DNA from: Planococcus citri
Taxonomy: Eukaryota; Arthropoda; Insecta; Hemiptera; Pseudococcidae
Assembly: GCF_950023065.1 (NCBI RefSeq)
Contig: NC_088681.1
Location: 53,664,836 to 53,728,835, forward strand
DNA length: 64,000 bases
Direction of reading: 5' to 3'
In this document: piece by piece, positions 20,663-32,600 of the stretch
Layout of the letters: each line of letters begins with the position of its first letter
How positions within the stretch are numbered: the first letter of the stretch is position 1
The notes under the pieces: model-generated
Database searches by the model: none
Told to the model about the DNA's origin: nothing
The model's input: the letters and a program-made list of their open reading frames with translations, nothing else
Program-made: the position numbers and the translations under genes

Positions 20663-23600
20663 CGGGAGCTCTACAATAAGTATTGGGAGTGACATCTAAG
20701 GTAACACCGTAACATTTATAAGACCAAGTACTGATATCGTAAAGTTGGCTGGTAAAATTTATAATATCTGATTCTACTGCGTCATTGGAAAGTGCACCAT
20801 GATCGGTGTAGGTTTTCAGGTGTAAAAATTGCACTACTCCTTTATCGTTTACACCAATCTAAGTAGATACATATGAAAATGTAAATATGTCAGAGTAAAT
20901 TTGATCAAATCTGTGTGAATATTTTTTAAACCTTGTCAAAAACTGTTTTTAGTTTTTTTTGTATTTAAAAAAAAAAAAAAATGGCTCTTTATGCACACAA
21001 AAATGAGTTAGGTGGTGATATGTCATTACCTCGTATTTGCCATACATCGGGAACCTTTTGCCAACTGCTTCCATATTGGTTTCTAATTTGACAACCATTC
21101 GAACTGGCACTTTCATTTTATGAGCTGCTACTGCACAAGCTGTCGATACCAATGCAGATCGTCCCAGTTTCGAACCATACCCTCCTCCACATCTTTTAAC
21201 GCTCACGTTGATGCTAATAAAGAGAACAAATTTCATTAGTAGGTATTCGAAGAAACTATAGGTACCTGTTATTATTATTTATTACATTAGGAAATTCTTT
21301 AGAAGACACCTACCTGTTCTCTGGCAAGTTTAAAGCTACAGCAGCATTTTGTTGAACTCCAGTGATCCATTGAGTAGCTGGATACATGTCCATTCCGTCT
21401 TCAGTTGGGACACAGTAGCAGGTTTGGGTTTCCATTGTGAAGTGGTATTGACCTCCCATGAGCAACGAGCCATTGAACTTGTACTTTACGTCTTCTGTAA
21501 AACCATGAAAAGTTCACATTCAGTATAGATAATTAAGTATTGCAATACTTTCTTTAAATTCTATAATTTTTAATTAATTTAAAAACAAACGGTTTCATCG
21601 AGCAGGTATAAGAAGGGATAGGGACCTGCAAAATCAAAATTTTTGTGGAGCATGGAAAAATAGTTTACTTCAATAATTTTTTCCTCTTTTTTTTTTTAAT
21701 TCGAAGCACATATAAAAATTACAAAATTCCCTGAGAAGGGCAAAATTCCCTGATTAATCTTGATTTTCCAGGCATAAGACAACTCAAACTCAAGCAGATG
21801 ATTTTTTCAACCGGACAAAAAAGAATCGATAGGAGGACTCCAAATGCACCACCAATCAAAATTTCAGCTGATGAAATGAATTTTTCAATTTTTGACAAAT
21901 TTTCGAAAATTCAAATTTGGGCCAAAAATGGGAGAAAATCAAAATTTTATCAAATTGATCTAGAAATTTTGAAAATTGGTTTCTACTCTATTTTCGTGTT
22001 TCCGAATCGACTGGTGATGGTTTCTAACCATTCTGAAGCCTCCAGCAGATTTTTGGATTATCCAATTTTCGAATAACCACTGTAAGTATTAGGATGAAAA
22101 TGGAATTTACCACCTACAAGCTCAGATTTGCCATCTTTGTTACTCGATCATTCCATCGAATTAGATTCATATTTTCAAAATCGTTTAGTTCTGGTTCAAA
22201 TCCAAAATTTTCCATAGAGATAATTTTTGAAAATCGGATTTGCCAGTTGCAAAAAAAAAAAAAAAAAAAAAAACACTGTAAGTGGGGTGAAAATGAAATT
22301 CAGCACCATAAACTTGGATTTACCTTTGTGAAACATTCGATAGATTTAAGAATTTTTTTCAGAATCATTTTGTGTCGATTCAAATTAAAAATTTTCTTCA
22401 GTGATCAATTTTTGAAGAAATGAAAAAATCAAAATCCTGTTGAAGCTCTAGTTCAAAAATAATCTATCACCAGTCGACGTGCCTCTGTGAAGCTCATCAT
22501 GATTAGACCATTAGAAGAGCTCAAAATTTCATTTTTATCAAGTTCAGGTGTTCTTTTTCCTTTGAAATAATCACGTATGTAGTATGATAATTTGAGACAC
22601 AAATTTCGAGCTCTTGTCGGAGGGAGGAGGGGTTAAAAATAGATGTAAAAATTTTACATTTTTCCCTCACCTTGTTGATCTTGTTGAGATCATTCAACCT
22701 TACTTTTTTCAGATTCTATTGAATTTCAAAAAAAGTTGAAAACACACTTCACCTCCTTCCTTACTAAGGAAATATTCCAAATCACAAAAAAAAAATTTGA
22801 AAGAGGATCCCTAAATACACCAAAAGTAAAACATTCAGAAGCTTATATTTTTTTCGATTTTTGAAATATTTTTACGAGAAAAAAATTAAAATTCGATCAC
22901 ATTGACATAAAAAGCTGAAATTTGGTTTACTTATAAAATGTGTATCTATCCTATTTTTGACCTCCTGAGTCGATTGCTGATGGTCTCAATTTCAAACTGT
23001 TCTCGAGTCTTCGGCGAAATTCGATGAATTTTATTCTATTTTTTTCCCCCTCAAAAATAATAATTGATGGAGTTTGAAACAGCACGAAAAAATATTTCAA
23101 GTAATGTGTCTAATTCGATCGAAAATATGACAAAGATGAAAAATCCAAGTCTATAGGTGACGAATTTCATTTCCATTTCACTTGTAGTATATATTTTTTT
23201 TTTTCAAAAACTGGAGCATCCGATACTTTGAAACCATTACCAATCGACTCAGAAAATTCAAAATGGGGTTTGTACAATCCAAATTTCAAGCTCTCCAAAT
23301 CAGTGATGAAAATTTTCATTTTTTTTTTCTCATTTTTGGCCCAAATTTGAATTTTTAAAATTTGGCAAAAAATCTAAAAATGAATTTTAGCTTGTGAAAT
23401 TTAGGCTGGTTGAGTATTTTAGGGTTCTCTGTTGGTCCCCTTTTTTTCAGTTCGTATTTTTATTCCAATTCGGAATACTTCCATTGTTGGTTAAAGTACA
23501 TTTTATTTGCCTCGAAAAATTGATAATTATTTTAGCTTGATTCGTCACTGATGGAAAAATCATTGTGAGTTTTTCTCTAGAGAGAACCGAAGTGAAAATT

Positions 23601-26600
23601 TTGAATGATTCACTCTGGATATCTACGAATTTTGATGAAATATTTGGGGATTTGATCAATGTGAAAAATGAATTAATAAAATAATAAATGGGAAGTAAAA
23701 ATAGGGAGCGGTTGGTAGGTACCTATCTATCTCACATTTACCGATAACTTTCTTAAAAGTCTAGGTTAAATCCAGAAAAACAACAAATCATTCCATATTA
23801 CCCTCAACTTTGTTTATAACAATTGAAAAAATAAACATCAAGAACGTATAAACAATTAATCAATAGAAAAAACATGCCTCGAATGCTTAAAAATAATAAA
23901 AACACTGAAAATGAAAAATTGGAGAGGATTGCCAAACTACATTAGGTACCTACCTATTTACAAACCTTCTCATCCACATTTCCTTACAGCTTCCTTGTCT
24001 AATTTACAAAACAAAACAAAACGATCAAAACTCACATCAAGAAGGAACCGGATTACGTAGCCTATTTAATTGATATTCTAATTGTTTAATCCACGCTTCG
24101 GCCTCTCTCAACGTCATCTGCGAATTCTTCAACTCTTTTTGCAACTTATCTCGATCCTGTTTAGTCGTCTCGTATTGCTGATTCAACGCATCCAGTTCGT
24201 CTTTAAAGTACGAGTTTTGTTCGACCATCTTCCTCATATCTTCTTTGCTTTTAAAGTTGATCTCTTGTAATTCGCCGAATTTCCTCTGAATTGTTTTAAA
24301 GTCAGCTATAACACCGGAGTATTTGGACGCAAGAGCTTTCTGCTTCTCGTATTCGCCTTTGAGGATATCGTTTTCCAAGATGAATTTCCTGTTGCTGTTC
24401 ATGAGTTCGGCCTTCAAGGCGGTCGTATCTTTGATCAGTTTCTGGTTTTCTTCTTTGGTCATATTGAGGGCATGGGACACAGCGTAGAGGTTTTTCTCAA
24501 CATCGGCTAGTTTGGTCATCAGGGTGTTATTCGTTTCTTCCAGGTAACGATTACGTTTAGTGATATCTTCGTAGCTGAGCTTCATTCGATCATTTTCGGA
24601 CAGAACGGTTTGAAAATAGCTGAGTCTGTGTTCTAAAGCATCTGTGTTCTTTTCAGCTTTGTAATACGAGTGCTCCATATCGTTAGCGTATCGTTCCAGT
24701 TTCCAGTTACGATCCTTGAGCACGTTTATTTCATCGAATAAGTGGCTTATGCCTTCTTTAAGGGATTGGTTTTCGTCGAATAATACACCTAACATGGATT
24801 CTTGCTTCTTTAGTACGACGTTCAAGTCATCGAGTTCGGCCAAGGCTCCTTCTAGACGAAAGCTTTTCTCGACGAAGTGTTCCATCGACGTGTTCTCTTC
24901 CTTGAGCCTGGTTATGAGCTCGGTGTACTTTGTGGTTTGTTTTTTGAGTTCTTCGCTTTCGTTTGCGATCTCCTGAGCTTTGGCTTTAGCCTGGTGTAAT
25001 TCGTCTTTAAGGATCGAGCTTGTGTAGGTGGCAGATTTGAGCTTTTGTTCGCATTCCGAGAGCTGATTTTTAGCCTGTTTGCATTCGCTGGCCAAAGGCT
25101 GGCATTCCATTAGCTTTTGCTCCAAGTTCATGATGGTTTCTTGGGCTGTCATGATTTCGGCAGCGATATTGGTGTTCTTATCCCAGAGATGTTTATATCG
25201 GCGGAATTCTTTCTCGATACCGTGAAGTTTGAGCTTCAGAGCGACGTTCTCGTTGATCCATTCTTTCTGGTCGATGTAACCTTGTGTGGTGAGCTGTCTA
25301 AGGGTCATTTGCCCTTTGTAGAAACGCTGCTCTAAGATTTTGTTTTCATTTTGTAAGAATGTTACGTTTCTTTGGAGCGATCTAATCGTAGCAAGGTATT
25401 CGGAGAGGAGTCGTTTTAGTTCGGCTCTGCTCTTGAGCAGATCTTCTTGCAAGATGATTTTGTCGTTTTGGGCAACGATCTGATTTTGTTTCTGTTTCAA
25501 GTCGAGCCATAGTTTTCGATTCTCTTGCTCGAGTTCGACGTTTTTTTCAACTAGTTCTTCGCGATCGGGGAGGAGTTTTGGTTTAGTGCACATACTCGAA
25601 GGTTTGTCGATTATTGGAAGGGGGTTAGTGAGCGAGGAATTTAAATTGCTTGGTAATCCGTTAAGATTGACTTACTTTTCTCGGTGGTGGCTTGTTTTTC
25701 GGCTTGTACGGTTATTCTGTTTTTATCACCGGAGTCGACGACTGCTTTGAAGTCTAGGACTGGTTTGCGAGTTTGTTCGACGTTTACGATCACCTTATCG
25801 GCGGCTTTGTTGGCGAGAATTTGGGTTTTTGCGACGACCACGCCGACTGGTTGACCAGCGTAGAGGATTTCTTTATCGGCGAAGAGCTGAAATTGGGGGA
25901 ATTTAGGTAAATACGTGAGCATTTTAGATTGGAAAAAGTAGGATTGAAATGGAAAATTACGAACCTGTTCATCTTCGACTTTGTACACTTCTACGAAGGT
26001 GTTTTTACCCGGAATATCTTTCGCTGATACGAACTTCACAACACCTGGTATATTCTGTGGAAAAAACACACCTTTAAATAGACAACTCTGGGGTAAGTTT
26101 ATCAAGACATTATGTACGTAAAATTATTCAATTACGAGAAGTTACATCTTGAAACGAGTTAATAGCTGTGAAGAGGTTTTAATATTAAAAGCTCGCGATG
26201 TGTACGTAACGAGTAACCGAGTTAGATGCAATATTGCATTATTTCAAAGTGTTAATGTTGTCGGAAAATTTATAAATTTTGACATTACGAGAAGTGCATC
26301 TTGTTTACCGGAAAATAATCTCTCGTGAACCTACGTCGTATCTTGTTTAGTATAATACAAGTTGTTGTACCTATACAGAAAGATAGCTGGGTAGGTTAGG
26401 TAGTAGGAACCTACCAAGTTGGTTTTCAAGTCTGAGAATTAATTTTGCAAAGTGACAGCGAGCGAGAGTAACGATGATGAAATGTGTAATGTGCAGATAC
26501 CTAGGTACCTATAAATTTACACTGTGAAAATATGTACCTACTTTTCGATGTTGTTTAAATCATCTTCGGATTGATTTAAAAGAAGATGAACGAGTTTAAT

Positions 26601-29600
26601 TATTAATTTAATGAGTCAGCGACATGGGCATTGGAATTTTTTCAGGGATGTTTTCGAAGAAATAGCAGTCTTGTAGTTTGTAGTGTGTGGGAGTGGACTT
26701 ATATAAAGGTAGACACGTACACCTACCTACACCTACTAGGTTTAGGTAGGCTTTGTATAAAGTCTTAGGAATATTTTTACCCAATTAACGTGTCTTTATC
26801 GAGTAGGCAGATGGATTACCGTTGGGTGTATTTTAATAATGAATCTGAGACAGATTCGACACATTACACGAATTTGATTTTAGAGTAAAAAAAATTGACA
26901 AATACGAGTTACATATCATGTCACGATTTTTTTTTCTAAAAAAGAGAAGAATGAAGATAGCCTACTCATGCTGAAAGAATACAAATATTTGTTTGGGGCA
27001 TATACAATTTGGGCACAAGATAAGCAAGCACACCAGGGGGTCAGTAATGACACATACAAACTGGGCACATAAGAAAACAAGAACGAAAGGAACACATACA
27101 AATTGGGCACATTAGAATGAGCGAACGAAATCGAAAGGAACACATACAAATTGGGCACATTAGAAAAAATGAACAAAATCGAAAAGAAGCCATACTATTT
27201 CGACACACTAGAAAATAATCAAATACCTAGGTAAAATAGATAGGACATGTATCCACACATATGTTCTCAATAGATTTCATCCAAGATGTACAATTGTACA
27301 TATGTAGGTACTCATCAACAAAGTAGGTACCTAGTACCTACTCTGCCAATTCATGTACTTACAATACTTACAAGGAAGGTGCCCCTGGTGACATTCACCA
27401 ATTTCAACGATTTTTGCACCATTGAATAGAGGACATCGGACATAGCCTAACCCCAAATTTTCAGCTGCTGAAGTAGATATTTCAGTAATCCCAGGGGATT
27501 TTTCGATTTTCACATGGCAATTTTGAAAAATTGCCCAGAAATCGTCGGCCCAGGTCACATACCAAATCCTCTCGTATTATTTGGGCATTTTAATACATAT
27601 CATGAGACTAGCCCGTGGTGAAATTTTCAGCTGCTGAAGTTGATATTTTTTGACCAATTTTTATTTCAAAATATGCAATGTGAAAATCGAAAAATCGCCC
27701 TGCACGGCCAAAATATCAACTTCAGCAGGAACAAATTTCACTGTGGGTTAGTGTCATCATATGTATTAAAATTCCCAAATAATATGGAAGTTTTCGATAT
27801 GCGACCTGCGCCGGCTATTTTTGATCAATTTTTCAAAATTGCTACTCTGATTTATACTTACGAGATGTGAAAAATCAAAAAATCGCTCTCAAAAATTGTA
27901 ATATCAACTTCAGCACCTCAAAATTAATTGTGGTTAGGCTAAATTTGATGTCCTCTATCTAATGGTGCAAGAATCTTTGAAATCGGTGAATGTCACCTGG
28001 GGCACCTCCCTTGTCTTGTTAGGTACATAAAATTAAACTTACATCCATCCCTATTATCCGTATTAGAGTACTGTACCTAAACTAGGTACCTACTTGCGTA
28101 TTTATGCGCAGGTTAGGTGTGACAAATTTTTTACATTCAAGTTTTTAAATAAAAGTTTTAAATGCGAGGTTCATTCTTTCCTGTGTGCCCAGTTTGTATG
28201 TGCTCTTTTCGTTCTTTTTTTTCTAGTGTGCCCAGTTTGTATGTGCCCAATTTGTATGTGTCATTAGAGGGTGATTTCTAGCAGTGTGCCCAGTTTGTAT
28301 GCCAGGAGTGAGAATGTGCCCAAATTGTATATGCCCTTTGTTTGAAATGTAAGATGATTGAAATTTTTCAAAATTTTTCTGCAATTTTTACGTCTTTTAT
28401 ATGTACCACAGTAAAAACGAAGCTTATGCAATTCATATTTTTAATATCTACATATTTTTGATGATTTTGAAAAAAAAATGATTTTTTTGCACTTCTTAGG
28501 TGCGAAAAAAATGGATTTTTTGCAATTTTTACAAAGAAACAGATTTCTTGGGACAATAAATACGTGACATCCTGGAAATTTTGACAAAAAAATCTTTCTG
28601 CAATATTTGACAAAAGACAAGATTATTTGACAATTTTAATTTTAAAGAACAAGATCTTTTTTAATTTTTTGCAAAAAAGTAACGGTTTTGATAATTTAAA
28701 AAAAAAATGGTTTTTTGAGACAATAAAAACGAGATATTTGGCAATTAGATCGGGAAAATAACGTAAAAAAACGAGGGCAAAAAGGAAAAAATTGGCACAT
28801 AAATTTTTTCTTCGATGATGTGTTCAGATGAACCCAATGAACTACCAAAAAAAACCGAACCTCCTAACCCTGGAGCTAAATTTTTTAGGGGGCTAAAACT
28901 GGTTCCGATTTACGTTTTTTGCGATTTACTCCGAAATTATTAGGTTTACGAGAAGAACTACCAGGATTAAAAATGTTCCTCTTTAAATTCTCGACAATTT
29001 GATACTACGCTCGATACCCATCCCTCAAAAGGGGTGTCTAAAAAAAAGGGGTGGAAAGAGTAGGTGTTTCAAAAAAAGTCAGTCCAATAAATTGATCAAA
29101 GTTACCACTTAATATCATTCGTTTTCGCTCAGATTTTTTACAAAGTCTACTCACCCAACTATTAATCACACCCCATTGATTGGTCTTCAACCCTCCCAAG
29201 GGGTTGGTGGGGGGATGCTTGGTTTTTCAAGTAACACACAACTGAATCATATATTTGAAAAATGAATCTGAACATGCGATATATCGAATAGTATGTTTTC
29301 GAGGTCGCTGAATACGAATACCAACTTATTTTCTGGGTCCAACTCCTCAAAGCCCATCTGTGCCCCAAACAAGGGCTTAAAATTTTGAAAAATCGTAAAA
29401 AGTCGAGTGATATATCGAATGGTATGTTTTCAAGGTCGCTGAGTACGAATATGAACTAATTTGTTGTGTCCCACCCCCCAATGTCCCTCTGTGCCCTTAC
29501 AGGGGGCCGAAATTTCAAAAAAAATCATCAAAAAGTCAAATGATATATCAAATGGTATGCTTTCGAGGTCGCTGAGTACAAATATGAACTTATTTTTTGG

Positions 29601-32600
29601 GTCCCTCCTCACAATGTCCTCTTCGTCCCAAAAAAGGGGCCAAATTTCGAAAAATCATGAAAAGTCGAGTGAAAAGTATATTGAGTGGTGTGTTTTCGGG
29701 ATTCTATTTTGAAATATCGAATTATTTTTTCCTTTTTAAAACCGCTATTTGCCTGTTCTATTTGATTTGTCACAAAAAATCTTGTTTTTTTGTAAGAATT
29801 GCAAAAAATTTCTTATTTTTGGTACTAAAATAGTTATTTTTCCGCAAAAAATTGAAAAAAAAATCTTGTTACTTCAAAATTGAATAACGAGGCTTCTTGG
29901 AAATTTTCCTGATTTTAAAAAACAATTTTTTTTCAATTTTTTGTAAAAAGTAACTTTTGGTAGGTAATTTTGAAAAAAACAAAATTTTTTGCAGTTCTGA
30001 CAAAAAAAAAATTTATGATAAACTTGAATAATAAATTATTAGAATTTGATATTGAAATCGTTCTTTCATTCAAGTAGGTATTTGGTGTGATTCTTTTCTG
30101 AGTTCATCCTTCCTAATTTTCTATTGCCATTAATTCATTTTGATAATTGCCTTACTCTTATAGCACTTGTATCGATGCTGGTCAATTTTCCTGGTCCTTT
30201 TTTGGATACTACAAAAGCTCCATATAATTCATTAACTTGTACCGGAATATCATTAACATACTCAGCTTCCCCTGTAGAAAAAAACAATAAAAATACAAAC
30301 CATGAATCAGATCAATATTTTCTTTTCCCAAATCGAAATACGTATTATTGTTTAAATAAATACGAGCCCACAATTTTCAATTTTACCTGAGCATTGTGCA
30401 AATGCCTCTAATTTTGGCATCGGTTTGGTTACAGGCCATTTGGATTTATCAGTTTGGAAATCTTGCTTGCCCGATGAAAGTGGCCTAGTCAATAAGGAGC
30501 CTCCGCTGCGGTATTTGCTGTCGATGGTGTTTGGACTCAAGCTGAGGATGAACTGAGGCAGAAACAGAGCAAAAGGTAAGATTATTGTCTAATTAATGAT
30601 ATTTACTGGATGGTGATTGGTTGTAGCAATAAGGGTTATACCTTGTAGAATAAATTCACAGCTAACGAGACTCGATACTCAGGTGCTGCTTCGAGAGGAT
30701 CATTATCAGTCTTGAGTTCAGATTTTAATATTCTGCATGCTTCCTTTAGTGTATTAACTTCTAGTAAATTTTTGCCTTTGATGTAATTTTCGGTGTTCGT
30801 GGCATGTACCTGGAAAGTTACGAGAGTGGTGAAATAAAAAAGGAATTATCTTATACGACAATATTTATGTGAAAGAGTTTTTTGAAACTCTCAACTCACA
30901 AATTGGGGGCTTATTCCACCGAAAACTATACTGGGTGAATCGAGTACTCTGTAATAAGCATTCTTGTCTACTTTGACGAGGAAACCGGCGTTGACGTATG
31001 CGTGTGTATTCTGAGCTCTTTGCATGATCTAAACACGAAGGTGAAATCACAAGGAAAAAAATGGGGTGTTTATTATTATTATTTTTTTTTTTTGCAATGT
31101 CATCCTCGCAACTCGCAAGTAGGAGGATGCGGGAAAGAGGTGGAAAAATTACCTTATACGAACTATATACGTAAGTAGACGAATCCAATGCCGGAAGTGT
31201 AATATTTAATATGACTCTGCGTCGCATATCCAATACAAAATACTGTGCTAACGGATACGAGTACACCATTCCACTCATATGACCTGAAATATTCGTACTT
31301 TTACTAATAAGTAGGTACCTAATTAGCTAACCGACAAATTGAGTGTCTGGGCGGTGTAGAAAAATGGGAAAATTACTCCACTAGACATCGTACCCTCGAC
31401 AGGCAATAATCAGTCTCACAAAAAAAAGGTACATGTATAAGTAAACTCAAATAATTGTAATTTTTACCCACCTATGGTTAATTGAGCGTCGACTGTCTCC
31501 AGCATTAGAAACAAGTCAGACGGAAATTCACGATGGAAATATTTAATTGATAGGTTACCAGCTAAGGTTCCCACCTGTAAAGACGACAATGATATGTTAT
31601 AAAAATGAGACAGATCTAGTCATTGTTGATAGGTTAAAAATGAAAAGAGCTTTTATTACGTTTCTGACTGGTACGTTGGCGATTAGATCAATGTGACTGG
31701 CCATTTGCTTGAGGTAGCCGAATTTATTTGGGGTTTCTGCGGCTACTTTGTTCAATACCTCTATGGTCTTGTTGAGAGTCATGTTCGCTCCTAAGACGAG
31801 CTTATCGGAGTTCAATGTGTAGGTGTGCAGGTCTTTGACTCCGTTTATGTCGATGTAGATGTCTTGAGGCTCTGATCTGTAGACTCCTGTGGACAGAAAT
31901 GACTCATTTATAGTGAAAATCAATGAGGATTCATTTTAGAGGTTTTCCTTCCCTGTTGTAGACAATTTTCGTTCTCGAACCACTCGATACATTTTTAGAC
32001 ACTCCGATATTGGACAAATTATTGACGTTTAATAGGTGTATAGAAAAAAAAATCAAAAAAGTCTGTTCGTCGACAAATGACTGTCGATTGATTGAATCGT
32101 TCGTGAACGACTCGATATTCTCTCGGAAACTCAGTCAAGAGCAAATTGATATTTAACAAGGTCTTAGAAAACAATGGAATCGATTTATTTTAATTTTTAA
32201 AATTAGGCATTCATTCTTTCGCGAGTTTATTCTCGAGTGAATCATTCACGAACGACTCGATATTATATTTCACAGAAATTCTGCCATGAACGAATTGATA
32301 TTTGCCAACTATAAAAAAAAATATATTATTCTGTAAAAAAATCATTCGTTCGTGAACGACTGAGTTGATTCCCAGTGAATCGTTCTCGAACGACTCGATA
32401 TATTCCACAGAAATTCTGCCATGAACGAATTGATATTTGCTAACCATTAAAAAATACGATATTCTGGAAAAAATTCATTCGTTCGTGAACAACTGAGTTG
32501 ATTCCCAGTGAATCGTTCGCGAACGACTCGATGTATTCCACACAAATTCTGCCATGAACGAATTGATATTTGCTAACTATAAAAAAAATATGCCATTCTG

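Noticed and set aside
25641..26105. 154-residue single protein on the minus strand
   Set aside because: It is aldehyde oxidase exons 14 and 15 joined through an intron that happens to be open.
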